Below, one piece after another: positions 23,410-32,061 of a stretch of 64,000 nt of DNA (its first letter is position 1; each line of letters starts with the position of its first letter). Origin of the DNA: Clostridia bacterium (GTDB taxonomy: Bacteria; Bacillota; Clostridia; Oscillospirales; Acutalibacteraceae); NCBI GenBank assembly GCA_017521365.1, contig JAFXCT010000059.1, forward strand, positions 1 to 64,000, read 5' to 3'. Below the pieces are notes generated by a model. The model was given only the letters and a program-made list of their open reading frames with translations. It was not told where the DNA came from and searched no databases. Made by a program: the position numbers and the translations under genes.

Positions 23410-23970
23410 ATGAACACACCAAACAAACTGACAGTTGCACGTGTAATTATCACGCCGTTTTTCCTGCTTGCTTTTATGAGCAGTATCCCCCACCGCTGTC
23501 TTATTGCCTGCGCAATTTTCGGAATTGCCGCAATTACCGATGCGATTGACGGCAAGCTGGCAAGAAAAAACAACCAGATTACCACCTTCGGAAAGCTGCT
23601 TGACCCCGTTGCGGACAAAATGCTGACCACCGCCGCACTTTTAGCCTTTATTGCAGAGGGCATCTGCAGCGTATGGCCCGTATTCATAATACTTACCAGA
23701 GAATTTATTATCACATCAGTCCGCCTTGTTTCTGCGGCACAGAACGTTGTCGTACCGGCAAACATCTGGGGCAAAATCAAAACCGCAACGCAGATGGTGT
23801 TCACGGTTATAATTATGCTCTGGGGTGAGCTTGTGGAAGTTTTCGGCTTCTTAAGGCTCAACTACCACACCGTTACAAACGTTATGATATGGATTACCGC
23901 CGTGCTTGCAACGGTTTCGGGCATCATTTATCTCATTCAGGCTAAAAAAACAATTGACTTCTCAAAATAA
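23410..23970 (+). CDS. pgsA: CDP-diacylglycerol-glycerol-3-phosphate 3-phosphatidyltransferase
   Basis: A 186-residue membrane enzyme making phosphatidylglycerol phosphate from CDP-diacylglycerol and glycerol 3-phosphate. The CDP-alcohol phosphotransferase signature spans TDAIDGKLAR through GKLLDPVADK (about residues 43-72), with all the metal-binding Asp residues. Four or five transmembrane helices are evident. The ATG directly follows the rimO stop codon, so it is cotranscribed with the recA run. The last 17 bases of the gene hold the -35 box for the cysteine T-box leader. Confidence 0.93.
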   Translation: MNTPNKLTVARVIITPFFLLAFMSSIPHRCLIACAIFGIAAITDAIDGKLARKNNQITTFGKLLDPVADKMLTTAALLAFIAEGICSVWPVFIILTREFIITSVRLVSAAQNVVVPANIWGKIKTATQMVFTVIIMLWGELVEVFGFLRLNYHTVTNVMIWITAVLATVSGIIYLIQAKKTIDFSK

Positions 23971-23982
23971 ATTGCATATAAT
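23954..23982 (+). promoter_or_regulatory. Promoter of the cysE-cysS T-box leader
   Basis: TTGACT (23954-23959, inside the pgsA 3' end), 17-base spacer, TATAAT (23977-23982). Confidence 0.75.
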
Positions 23983-23995
23983 ATTATAAACAAAT

Positions 23996-24248
23996 GCAAT
24001 GAGCAGGAAGAAGTACCGTTTAGCTCGGCTTTCACAGAGAGGTGTGCACGTTTGCTGGAAGCGCACCGTCAGCCGCTTTTCGGGAATGCACCCTGTGAGC
24101 AGGCGGCAGGAAATGGCCGCACGGCAGACACCGTTAGCTGTCAAAGGTTTTTAACGAACCTTACTGAGTATAACGTCGGAGTGGAACCGCGATTATTTTT
24201 TGATTTTCGCCTCCGTCACCTATCAACATAGGTGACGGTTTTTTTGTT
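23996..24248 (+). ncRNA. Cysteine-specific T-box leader
   Basis: A tRNA-sensing riboswitch upstream of cysE-cysS. GCAGGAAGAAGTACC starts stem I, AGAGAGGTG is a GA-motif, and CGGGAATGCACC (24081-24092) presents UGC, a Cys codon (24087-24089), as the specifier. The T-box consensus appears as GGAGTGGAACCGCG (24178-24191), in which UGGAACC is the bulge that pairs with the tRNA acceptor end. The terminator follows at 24213-24247. Uncharged tRNA-Cys should stabilise the antiterminator and switch on Cys synthesis and charging. Confidence 0.93.
24213..24247 (+). terminator. T-box regulated terminator
   Basis: CCGTCACCTAT-caac-ATAGGTGACGG followed by a run of seven T. Confidence 0.9.
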
Positions 24249-24275
24249 TTCCGCTCTTATAATTGAGGTGATATT

Positions 24276-24917
24276 TTGTTTGATACAATACGTGAGGATA
24301 TAGCCTGCGTAAAGCAGAGAGACCCTGCAGCACGCTCATCACTTGAAATATTTTTCCTTTACCCCGGTCTTAAAGCAATAAGAATGCACAGAAGAGCTAA
24401 TTTCTGCTACAGACATAAAATGTATTTCTGGGCGAGATTCATTTCACAAAGAGCAGTAAAGAAAACTGGTATTGAAATTCACCCCGCCGCAACGATAGGA
24501 AGAAGACTGTTTATCGACCACGGCACGGGTGTGGTAATCGGTGAAACAGCGGTAATTGGCGATGACGTTACGCTTTATCAGGGCGTTACCCTTGGCGGTA
24601 CGGGCCACCACACGGGCAAGCGACACCCGACTATAGGCAACAATGTGCTTATAGGCGCAGGTGCAAAGGTGCTCGGCCCGTTTACTGTGGGTGACAACAC
24701 GAACATTGCCGCAGGCGCCGTTGTGCTGAACGCAATTCCGCCAAATTCAACGGCTGTCGGCGTACCGGCAAGGGTTGTAAAGCAGAACGGCAAGAGAGTT
24801 GACGACCTTGACCAGGTCAATATCCCCGACCCGATTGCAATTGAGCTGAACAGAATGCAGCTTGAAATAGAAAGCCTTAACAAAAAAATCAAATCTTTGA
24901 CAGGAGAGAAGAAATAA
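24276..24917 (+). CDS. cysE: Serine O-acetyltransferase
   Basis: A 213-residue CysE, which acetylates L-serine with acetyl-CoA in the first step of cysteine synthesis. The left-handed beta-helix with hexapeptide repeats is clear (TIGRRLFIDHGTGVVIGETAVIG, with the catalytic Asp-His, then GGTGHHTGKRHPTIGNNVLIGAGAKVLGP). The C-terminus is a short coiled tail. The start is a TTG at 24276, with GAGGTGAT just upstream; no ATG is better placed. It is controlled by the cysteine T-box and directly precedes cysS with no gap. Confidence 0.95.
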   Translation: MFDTIREDIACVKQRDPAARSSLEIFFLYPGLKAIRMHRRANFCYRHKMYFWARFISQRAVKKTGIEIHPAATIGRRLFIDHGTGVVIGETAVIGDDVTLYQGVTLGGTGHHTGKRHPTIGNNVLIGAGAKVLGPFTVGDNTNIAAGAVVLNAIPPNSTAVGVPARVVKQNGKRVDDLDQVNIPDPIAIELNRMQLEIESLNKKIKSLTGEKK

Positions 24918-26306
24918 ATGAAGATTTTCAACACACTCACCAGAGCAAAAGACGAGCTTAAAACAATCGAGCCCGGCGTACTCAAGGTTTACGCCTGCGG
25001 TCCGACGGTTTACAACTTTATCCACATAGGCAACGCACGTCCCCTTTGCGTTTTCGACGTTCTGCGCCGCTATATGGAGTACAGAGGCTACGAGGTTAAT
25101 TTCGTTCAGAACTTTACGGATATTGATGATAAAATTATCCGCAGAGCTAACGAAGAAGGCATCAGCTTCAAGGAAGTCAGCGAAAAGTATATCGAGGAAT
25201 TCTGGAAGGATGCCAAGGGAATGAACATCCGTGAGGCTACGGTGCACCCCAAGGCAACGGAAAATATTGACGAGATTATCGCTATCATTTCAACGCTTAT
25301 CGAAAAGGGCTACGCCTACGCAGTTGACGGCGACGTTTATTTCAGCCCCACGAAGTTCGACGAATACGGCAAGCTTTCACACCAGCCGCTTGAAGAGCTT
25401 GAAGCAGGTGCCCGAATCAACGTTGAGGACATCAAGCGTGAGCCGATGGATTTTGCCCTCTGGAAGGGTGCAAAGCCCGGCGAGCCCTTCTGGGAGAGCC
25501 CGTGGGGTCACGGCAGACCCGGCTGGCACATTGAGTGCTCGGCTATGGTACGCCGCTACCTCGGCGAAACGATTGACATTCATTGCGGCGGTCAGGACCT
25601 TATATTCCCCCACCACGAAAACGAAATTGCACAGAGCGAGTGCTGCAACGGCGCACCGTTTGCAAACTACTGGATGCACAACGGATATATCAACGTTGAC
25701 AACGTAAAGATGTCAAAATCCCTCGGCAATTTCTTCACGGTACGTGACGTTGCGGAAAAATACGGCTACGAGCCCATCCGCTATCTTATGATTTCCTCGC
25801 ACTACAGAAGCCCCATCAACTACAGCGTTGACGTTATCGAGCAGTGCAAGGCTTCTCTTGAGCGCCTTTACACCTGCCGCAACAACCTTGATTTTGCGCT
25901 TGAAAACGCTGCTGACGGCGAACTTGACAACGAGTTCAACGACAAGGTACACGGCAGAATTGAGCAGTTTATCAAGGCTATGGACGACGACCTCAACACG
26001 GCTGACGGTATTTCCGCTGTATTTGAGCTTGTTCGTGACATCAACACAGCTATTGCCGCAGGCGCTTCAAAGCAGACTCTTGACCTTGCCTCAAAGGCAT
26101 TTGACGAGCTGACAGACGTGCTCGGCCTCGTATATAACAGAGGTAAGGCAAGCCTTGACGAAGAGGTTGAAGCTCTTATTGCAGAGCGTGCACAGGCAAG
26201 AAAAGACAAGAACTGGGCAAAGGCAGACGAAATCCGCGACAAAATCAAGGCTATGGGCATAGTGCTTGAGGACACACCGCAGGGTGTTAAGTGGCATAAA
26301 GCCTGA
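24918..26306 (+). CDS. cysS: Cysteinyl-tRNA synthetase
   Basis: A 462-residue class I synthetase that charges tRNA-Cys. It has the zinc-ligand Cys27 in YACGPTVYNF, the HIGH motif as HIGN (36-39), further zinc ligands in HIECSAM and HHENEIAQSE, and KMSKS in VKMSKSLGNFF. The DALR/anticodon-binding region follows, ending in the conserved WADEIRDKIKAMGI-type tail. The ATG immediately follows the cysE stop, with the ribosome site AGGAGAG in the cysE end. A GC-rich stem, GCATAAAGCC/GGCTTTATGC, overlaps its stop codon. Confidence 0.98.
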   Translation: MKIFNTLTRAKDELKTIEPGVLKVYACGPTVYNFIHIGNARPLCVFDVLRRYMEYRGYEVNFVQNFTDIDDKIIRRANEEGISFKEVSEKYIEEFWKDAKGMNIREATVHPKATENIDEIIAIISTLIEKGYAYAVDGDVYFSPTKFDEYGKLSHQPLEELEAGARINVEDIKREPMDFALWKGAKPGEPFWESPWGHGRPGWHIECSAMVRRYLGETIDIHCGGQDLIFPHHENEIAQSECCNGAPFANYWMHNGYINVDNVKMSKSLGNFFTVRDVAEKYGYEPIRYLMISSHYRSPINYSVDVIEQCKASLERLYTCRNNLDFALENAADGELDNEFNDKVHGRIEQFIKAMDDDLNTADGISAVFELVRDINTAIAAGASKQTLDLASKAFDELTDVLGLVYNRGKASLDEEVEALIAERAQARKDKNWAKADEIRDKIKAMGIVLEDTPQGVKWHKA

Positions 26307-26316
26307 CGGCTTTATG

Positions 26317-26421
26317 CAGTTATATTCGCCTTACGGCAAGTTTTATTGCTAAAGCAGTTTTATTATGCTGCGCATAGTGATAGTGCCTTCGGCAGTTTTT
26401 TAGGCGAATATAATATAACTG
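26317..26421. repeat. 105-bp inverted-repeat element
   Basis: CAGTTATATTCGCCTTA (26317-26333) is matched in inverted form by TTAGGCGAATATAATATAACTG (26400-26421); the right arm carries an extra five bases. The interior has a GCCTTCGGC stem. No gene is seen from 26307 to 26516. Confidence 0.65.
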
Positions 26422-26478
26422 TTGCCTTAACCAACAATATCACGCCGATTAAATCGGCATATCACTTAAAACTAACAA

Positions 26479-26515
26479 CAGCTCAACCGATTTGATTTCG
26501 GCTGAGCTGTTTTTG
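26479..26515 (+). terminator. Terminator between cysS and the convergent membrane-protein gene
   Basis: ACAGCTCAACCGA pairs with TCGGCTGAGCTGT around a seven-base loop (one mismatch), followed by TTTTT. It may act in both directions. Confidence 0.75.
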
Positions 26516-26516
26516 A

Positions 26517-27218
26517 TTATTCTGATATCTGCTTTTCCCATAACGTTTCAAAAACAACACCGTTTGAAACGTAATAACTTACACGGCAATCAGCATCATT
26601 AAAAGTAAACTGTGCAATATCTCTTGGAGCATCCAAAGCATATAAATCCTGATTCTCATATTTAAAATATTGAAGCTTATACTCGGTTGCGCTGTCGATT
26701 ATTCTCTGCTTTTCTTCAAGATACTCATTTTCAGGCAAAGTCCACTGGGCATAAACATAACTGCCGCTGAAAAGGCTGAACTCACAATAATAATCGTAAA
26801 CCGGGTTTTCGGCATTTTCGGGAACTACAACCGGTAAAAGCTCAAAACAATCGCTGTTATGTACCAGGCTGCCGTCATCAAGAACAAGATAATTATTTAT
26901 ATCATTTGTTTTTGAAATGTCACTACTGCAAACAAGTAATATGTAACCTTCAAAGCACAAAAGAACTGCAATTATTACGGCAGATATTATACCAACTAAC
27001 CTTTTTGATGATTTCTTCGCCAACTTAACATATATAAATAATGAAACCAGATATACAATGCTTGGTAACGCACCAAACAGAAAAACACTTAAAATTTCCG
27101 AAGAAAAATCCGGATAAAGCGTGGCTTTGGCAATAGCAACAAATCGCAGGCTGAATAACGCAAAGAAAGCTATCGGCGGAAATATCCACGTAAGAGCTTT
27201 TTTAATTTTAAACTTCAT
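26517..27218 (-). CDS. Hypothetical membrane protein
   Basis: A 233-residue protein that I do not recognise. It has three predicted transmembrane helices in the first 110 residues (WIFPPIAFFALFSLRF; VFLFGALPSIVYLVSLFIYV; LVGIISAVIIAVLLCFEGYILL), followed by a roughly 125-residue polar domain rich in Tyr and acidic residues, probably outside the cell. Start ATG 27218 has GAGGTGAGTG upstream; the longer frame above it lacks a ribosome site. It diverges from the DUF2975 operon. Confidence 0.65.
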   Translation of the reverse strand: MKFKIKKALTWIFPPIAFFALFSLRFVAIAKATLYPDFSSEILSVFLFGALPSIVYLVSLFIYVKLAKKSSKRLVGIISAVIIAVLLCFEGYILLVCSSDISKTNDINNYLVLDDGSLVHNSDCFELLPVVVPENAENPVYDYYCEFSLFSGSYVYAQWTLPENEYLEEKQRIIDSATEYKLQYFKYENQDLYALDAPRDIAQFTFNDADCRVSYYVSNGVVFETLWEKQISE

Positions 27219-27276
27219 TACACTCACCTCTTTCAATTTGTAATATAGCACACAAGCAGCTATCTGTCAATAAATT

Positions 27277-27295
27277 TTTATCGTAATTCGATAAA
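27277..27295. promoter_or_regulatory. Candidate operator palindrome
   Basis: TTTATCG-TAATT-CGATAAA, a perfect 7-bp inverted repeat, ends six bases before the -35 box of the DUF2975 operon. The XRE regulator encoded in that operon is a candidate ligand. Confidence 0.45.
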
Positions 27296-27301
27296 TTTAT
27301 A

Positions 27302-27330
27302 TTGACAAACGAAAATTCGAGTGCTATTAT
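27302..27330 (+). promoter_or_regulatory. Promoter of the DUF2975-XRE-DUF4153 operon
   Basis: TTGACA (27302-27307), 17-base spacer, TATTAT (27325-27330). Confidence 0.8.
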
Positions 27331-27365
27331 GCAGATAAAGGAAGTTAATATACGGAGGTAAAAAT

Positions 27366-27839
27366 ATGCTGAAAATTTCAAACAAGCACTCAATTAACCT
27401 GTCAATCATCATATCAGTACTGTTTTTTGTAATATGTATTGCAGGTGCATTTATAATGCCCAAACTCGTGCCTATGCTGATTGACACACCCGACAACATA
27501 GGAAACAGAGGAAGCATCAGCATACAGGGCAGAGCTTTTGTGATGATAATATCCTACCTGCTGCTTGCCGTTTTCGTTGCGGCTGATGCTTTGCTTTTCA
27601 AGCTGCTTATGAACGTGAAAAAAGAGCTTGTTTTCACCGCACAAAGCGTCGGGCTTATCCGAGGAGTATCGTGGTGTTGTTTTGCGGTTTGTCTGCTTTT
27701 CTGCGGTCTGGGTTTATATTTCCAGCTTGCGTTTGTTGTTGCGTTTATGGCCGTTTTCCTCGGCCTATGCCTGAGGGTAACCAAGAACGTTATTGCCGAA
27801 GCTACCGAAATCAAAAGCGAAAACGACCTGACGGTATAA
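27366..27839 (+). CDS. DUF2975 membrane protein
   Basis: A 157-residue protein with four transmembrane helices and the DUF2975 layout: helix 1 near residues 10-32, a loop, GRAFVMIISYLLLAVFVAADALLFKLLMNV, the conserved turn GLIRGVSWCCFAVCLLFCGLGLYF, and a last helix. DUF2975 proteins are regularly encoded next to a small YozG-type XRE regulator, as here. The biochemical role is unknown; a membrane sensor that controls the partner regulator is the usual suggestion. GGAGG lies just before ATG 27366. Confidence 0.85.
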   Translation: MLKISNKHSINLSIIISVLFFVICIAGAFIMPKLVPMLIDTPDNIGNRGSISIQGRAFVMIISYLLLAVFVAADALLFKLLMNVKKELVFTAQSVGLIRGVSWCCFAVCLLFCGLGLYFQLAFVVAFMAVFLGLCLRVTKNVIAEATEIKSENDLTV

Positions 27840-27849
27840 GAGGTACAAA

Positions 27850-28056
27850 ATGATAATTATAAATCTTGACGTAATGATGGCAAAAAGAAAAATGTCGCTC
27901 AACGAGTTATCAGACAGGGTCGGCATAACCATTGCCAACCTTTCAATACTCAAAAACAACAAGGCAAAGGCTATCAAGTTCTCAACGCTTGAGGCTATCT
28001 GCAAGGCGCTTGACTGCAGGGTTGAGGATATTATTGAGTATTCGCCCGACAAGTAG
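27850..28056 (+). CDS. Small XRE-family (YozG-type) transcriptional regulator
   Basis: A 68-residue, single-domain helix-turn-helix protein of the Cro/CI family. MSLNELSDRVGITIANLSILKNNKAKAIKFSTLEAICKALDC covers the whole HTH, and the C-terminus (VEDIIEYSPD) is typical of YozG. It lies ten bases after the DUF2975 gene with AAGAGGT upstream, and is followed by the DUF4153 gene. It probably autoregulates the operon. The stop codon is TAG, which is relevant to the rimO amber codon. Confidence 0.9.
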   Translation: MIIINLDVMMAKRKMSLNELSDRVGITIANLSILKNNKAKAIKFSTLEAICKALDCRVEDIIEYSPDK

Positions 28057-28070
28057 GAAGGAGGATAAAA

Positions 28071-29777
28071 ATGGAACAGAATTCTGAAGCTAAAGCAACG
28101 GTTCAAACTTCTGATGCTACAGAAAACAAGGGATTTGAAACTGCCGTTGAAGATAAAGCAACCGTACCCGAAAGTGTACCTGATTTCAAACCTAAAACAC
28201 ATAAATATAACCGTAGTTTTACCGGGCACGAGGCTCTTTTTGCGTGGATAAGCTGTCTTTCGGGTTACCTTTTCTGTCTTGCCTTTCCGCTTAACGAATC
28301 GGCTTTAGGCGGCACTTTATTCACGGCTTTCATTTTTATTGCAACGGGTACGGTATTTGCGCTTAAAAAGGTAAAGCCTAACGCAACGGCAGTTTTCGCC
28401 GCTGTTTCCGCCGTTATTATATCTGTTTCGCTCAGCTACGGTTGGGAAAGCCCGCTGAATATTTTCACGGGCGGATATGCGTTTGCGGCTTACTGCTATT
28501 TCGTTTATTCGGCAACGGGAAATTCGCTCGGCAAGCCGTTTTCGGGGCTTATTGTATTTGACGTTTGCAAAGCTATCTTAACTATGCCCTTTGGTTCGCT
28601 TAAAAAATTTGAGCTTTTCCGTGCATTAGCCGCTTCTCGCAAAAGCAAGGGCACAAAATATTTCGCATATCTGCTTGTAGGTATCGTCGTTGCGATAATT
28701 CCCGCAAGCCTTGCGCTTTCGCTTTTATCCTACGACGAGGGCTTCAAGGAAATTGTTGATAAAATTTTCAGCTTCAAAACAGAAGATATAAGCTACCACA
28801 TAGTCTGCCTTGTTTTCGGAATACCCGTCGGTATGTGCATATTCAGCCTGTTTATTTCGGGCACGGACAACAAGCCCAGCAGAATTTTTACCAAAGAAAA
28901 CTTTATTAAGGTTTCCGACAAAATCAGAATCGCTCCGCTTGTAACCGTGCTTGCGGCGGTCATTCCCCTGCTTGCCGTTTACGCCGTATTCTTCTTTTCA
29001 CAGCGGCAGTATTACGTTTCGGGCTTTACGGGCGTTCTGCCTGACAATTTCAGCTATGCACAATATGCAAGAGAGGGCTTTTTTGAGCTGTGCAAGGTAT
29101 CCGTAATCAACCTGACAGTAATTGTACTGATTACTCAGCTTATTAAAAAAGGCAAGGCAAGCGAAATTACCGTCAAGCTTCTGACCGTTGTGTTTTCAGC
29201 AGTCACCTTTCTGCTGATTGCTACGGCTATGTCAAAGCTTATAATGTACATTGACCGCTACGGTCTTACGCAAAAAAGAGTTTATGCGGCGTGGTTTATG
29301 GCGGTAATTGCAGTTGTTTTCCTTATAATCACGTTGAGCCGTTTTATAAAGAAAATCAGTTGGATTCCGACGTGTGCCTGCGTTGTTATAGCCGCCTTTG
29401 CGGGGCTTGCGCTTTGCAACGTTGACAGACAGATAGCAAAATTCAACGTTGAACGCTATATTGACGGCAGCGTGAGAACGGTTGACGTAGATACGCTCTA
29501 TGACCTTGGATATGCAGGTATTCCGGAGATGGCAAAGCTTATAAAGCACCTTGACGAAAAGAACGGAACGGATTTTACTGAAAAAAGCATAAAATACTAC
29601 GAAATTCATTATTCCCCGTCAACGTACAACGAAACCGCATATAATCTGTTGCACAAAGCAAACTATTTTAACCTAATTGAAGAAGAAGTTTACAAAGAAG
29701 GTTTATTTGATTATTCGATAAACAAAAAAGCGGCAGAAAAAGCACTTGAAGAATTGGGGCTTTTATCAGCGAAATAA
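28071..29777 (+). CDS. DUF4153/DUF4173-type polytopic membrane protein
   Basis: A 568-residue protein with a polar N-terminal 55 residues followed by about 11-12 transmembrane helices. The motif FSYAQYAREGFFELCKVSVINL (about residues 325-346) is the signature of the DUF4153/4173 family. The C-terminal 110 residues are soluble and begin with NVERYIDG. The function of the family is not established. AGGAAGGAGG precedes ATG 28071, 14 bases after the XRE gene, so the three genes form an operon ending at the 29784 terminator. Confidence 0.8.
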   Translation: MEQNSEAKATVQTSDATENKGFETAVEDKATVPESVPDFKPKTHKYNRSFTGHEALFAWISCLSGYLFCLAFPLNESALGGTLFTAFIFIATGTVFALKKVKPNATAVFAAVSAVIISVSLSYGWESPLNIFTGGYAFAAYCYFVYSATGNSLGKPFSGLIVFDVCKAILTMPFGSLKKFELFRALAASRKSKGTKYFAYLLVGIVVAIIPASLALSLLSYDEGFKEIVDKIFSFKTEDISYHIVCLVFGIPVGMCIFSLFISGTDNKPSRIFTKENFIKVSDKIRIAPLVTVLAAVIPLLAVYAVFFFSQRQYYVSGFTGVLPDNFSYAQYAREGFFELCKVSVINLTVIVLITQLIKKGKASEITVKLLTVVFSAVTFLLIATAMSKLIMYIDRYGLTQKRVYAAWFMAVIAVVFLIITLSRFIKKISWIPTCACVVIAAFAGLALCNVDRQIAKFNVERYIDGSVRTVDVDTLYDLGYAGIPEMAKLIKHLDEKNGTDFTEKSIKYYEIHYSPSTYNETAYNLLHKANYFNLIEEEVYKEGLFDYSINKKAAEKALEELGLLSAK

Positions 29778-29783
29778 AATTTT

Positions 29784-29811
29784 AAGGGAGGCAGAACGCC
29801 TCCCTTTTATT
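29784..29811 (+). terminator. Terminator of the DUF2975 operon
   Basis: AAGGGAGGC-agaac-GCCTCCCTT followed by TTATTTG. Confidence 0.85.
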
Positions 29812-29887
29812 TGTGTATCAATTATTTTTCGAAGATACAGCGAGCGGGCAAAAACACGGCATATCACGGATTTATCCGCAATATTTT

Positions 29888-30538
29888 TTACTTCGTCATT
29901 TTTTCTTGCTTTACCTTATGGTCAATTACGTGACGGGAAGCGAGTTCCTTTGTTACGTCCTCGACGGAGATGCCCATTTCGGTCATCATAACCATAATGT
30001 GGTAGGCAAGGTCGGCAATCTCGTAGATTGTTTCCTTTTTGTCGTCTGCCTTTGCGGCGATGATAACCTCGGTTGACTCCTCGCCGACCTTCTTAAGGAT
30101 TTTGTCAATTCCCTTTTCAAAGAGGTAGCTTGTGTATGAGCCTGCAGGCGGATTTTCCTTACGGTCCTTGAGCAGGGTCATAAGGCTGTCAAGCGAGAAA
30201 TCGTTATAGCCGCTCTTGCGGTAGAAGGTGTTGGTGAAGCAGGAGTCCGTGCCCTTGTGGCAGGCAGGGCCGTCCTTCTTTACCTTGATAACAAGTGCAT
30301 CCTTGTCGCAGTCTGCCTTGATTTCCATTACGTGCTGGTAGTTGCCCGAGGTTTCGCCCTTGCGCCAGAGCTTCTGACGTGAACGTGACCAGAAGCAGGT
30401 TTTGCCCTCGTCAAGGGTAATTCGAAGGCTCTCCTCGTTCATATAGGCAAGGGTGAGCACCTTGTTTGTACGGTAATCGACAACAATTGCAGGGATAAGA
30501 CCGTTTTCATCAAATTTCAAATCGCTAACGTGTAACAT
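29888..30538 (-). CDS. hisIE: Bifunctional phosphoribosyl-AMP cyclohydrolase/phosphoribosyl-ATP pyrophosphatase
   Basis: A 216-residue fusion catalysing steps 2 and 3 of histidine synthesis. The HisI half contains [20 protein letters not shown] and the zinc/magnesium cluster [11 protein letters not shown] with [11 protein letters not shown]. The HisE half starts after about residue 115 and has the pyrophosphatase helix [15 protein letters not shown]. The start is ATG 30538 after TTGAGGAGAG; the frame upstream overlaps hisF and has no support. It is the last gene of the his run. Confidence 0.96.
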   Translation of the reverse strand: MLHVSDLKFDENGLIPAIVVDYRTNKVLTLAYMNEESLRITLDEGKTCFWSRSRQKLWRKGETSGNYQHVMEIKADCDKDALVIKVKKDGPACHKGTDSCFTNTFYRKSGYNDFSLDSLMTLLKDRKENPPAGSYTSYLFEKGIDKILKKVGEESTEVIIAAKADDKKETIYEIADLAYHIMVMMTEMGISVEDVTKELASRHVIDHKVKQEKMTK

Positions 30539-30563
30539 ATCTTTACTCTCCTCAAAAAAATTT

Positions 30564-31322
30564 TTAAATTCTGGTGTTGATGTTGTTCTTTTTGAGTTCA
30601 CGCTTGAGCTCGTCTATCGTAACCTCGCCGAAGTGGAAAATTGAAGCCGCAAGACCTGCATCCACCTTCGGAAGCTTATTGAACAGCTCAATAAAATCCT
30701 TTATGCCGCCTGCACCGCCCGAAGCGATAACGGGCACGGAAACGATGTTGCAGACCGCCTCAAGCATTTCAAGGTCGAAGCCCCGCTTTACGCCGTCGGT
30801 ATCAATGCTGTTGACAACGATTTCGCCTGCACCGCTGTCTACGCCGAATTTAATCCACTCAAGCGCATCTATTTCGGTGTTTACTCTGCCGCCGTTTTTA
30901 AAGAGCTTGAATTTGCCGTCTACCCTCTTGATGTCTGCAGAAAGCACAACGCACTGGTCGCCGTATTTCTTGGCGGCTTCTCCGATAATCTTCGGGTTTT
31001 TGATTGCGCCCGAATTTACGCTGACCTTATCCGCACCGCAGTTGAGCACACGCTCAAAATCGTCCAGCGTTGTAATACCGCCGCCGACGGTAAGCGGAAT
31101 AAAGATTTTTGATGCCGCTTCCTTCAAGATATCGGTAAATATCTGCCTGCCCTCAACAGATGCAGTAATATCGTAAAAAACGAGCTCATCTGCGCCTGCA
31201 CGGCTGTAGTAATCCGCAAGCTCAACGGGTGAGGAAACGTCGTTCAGGCCCTCAAAATTTACGCCTTTTACGACTCTGCCGTTTTTAACGTCGAGGCACG
31301 GAATAATTCTTTTCGTTATCAT
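30564..31322 (-). CDS. hisF: Imidazole glycerol phosphate synthase, cyclase subunit
   Basis: A 252-residue (beta/alpha)8 barrel that joins with HisH to make imidazole glycerol phosphate and AICAR. Catalytic Asp11 lies in IIPCLDV and the second Asp in VVNSIDTDG. Phosphate loops appear as LTVGGGI and [12 protein letters not shown] 31322 has GGGAGG upstream and lies one base after the hisA stop. Confidence 0.97.
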   Translation of the reverse strand: MITKRIIPCLDVKNGRVVKGVNFEGLNDVSSPVELADYYSRAGADELVFYDITASVEGRQIFTDILKEAASKIFIPLTVGGGITTLDDFERVLNCGADKVSVNSGAIKNPKIIGEAAKKYGDQCVVLSADIKRVDGKFKLFKNGGRVNTEIDALEWIKFGVDSGAGEIVVNSIDTDGVKRGFDLEMLEAVCNIVSVPVIASGGAGGIKDFIELFNKLPKVDAGLAASIFHFGEVTIDELKRELKKNNINTRI

Positions 31323-31323
31323 A

Positions 31324-32046
31324 TTATGCCTCCCCTGCCGTTATTTTAACAGCATCCTTCAAATCAATTGCACCCGTGTAAAGTGCCTTGCCGAGAATTG
31401 CGCCGTAAACGCCCATTTCATTAAGGGCTTTTACATCGTCAAGCGTTGATACACCGCCCGAAGCTACGGTGTCAAACTTAAAGCGCTTTGCCATTTCACG
31501 GTAAAGCTCACGGTTGGTGCCCTGCATTGCCCCGTCCTTTGAAATGTCGGTACAGATTACGGTTGCGACACCCATTTTTTCTAATCTTTCACAGAAATCA
31601 AAGCCGTCAACCTCGCTGACGTTGAGCCAGCCGTGAGTGGCAACCTTGCCGCCGAGCATATCCACACCGACTGCAATTTTATCGCCGTATTTGCTCACCA
31701 TTTCGGCAACAAAACCGGGATTGGAAATTGCAACAGTACCGAGAATCACACGCATAACGCCTGCGTCAATATACTTCTTTATTATCTCTTCGCTTCTGAT
31801 TCCGCCGCCGATTTCAACCTTAAGTCCGCTGTTTGCAGCTAAATCGGCAACTATTTCAAAATTCGGGTTGTCGCCGTCCTTTGCGCCGTCAAGGTCAACA
31901 ACGTGAAGGTACTCAGCACCGCTCTCCTTGAAGCCCTTGGCTATTTCGAGCGGATTATCGGAATAAACCGTCATCTGATTATAATCACCCTTGAAAAGGC
32001 GGACAACCTTTTTATCCTTTAAATCTATTGCGGGAAAAAGTTTCAT
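31324..32046 (-). CDS. hisA: Phosphoribosylformimino-5-aminoimidazole carboxamide ribotide isomerase
   Basis: A 240-residue barrel isomerase of the histidine pathway. Asp8 in FPAIDL is the catalytic base; VEIGGGIR and TVASGGVST are the phosphate sites, and ICTDISKDGAMQGTN holds the second Asp. Paralogue of hisF next door. ATG 32046 has GAGGT about ten bases upstream. Confidence 0.96.
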   Translation of the reverse strand: MKLFPAIDLKDKKVVRLFKGDYNQMTVYSDNPLEIAKGFKESGAEYLHVVDLDGAKDGDNPNFEIVADLAANSGLKVEIGGGIRSEEIIKKYIDAGVMRVILGTVAISNPGFVAEMVSKYGDKIAVGVDMLGGKVATHGWLNVSEVDGFDFCERLEKMGVATVICTDISKDGAMQGTNRELYREMAKRFKFDTVASGGVSTLDDVKALNEMGVYGAILGKALYTGAIDLKDAVKITAGEA

Positions 32047-32061
32047 AACTAAAAGTACCTC

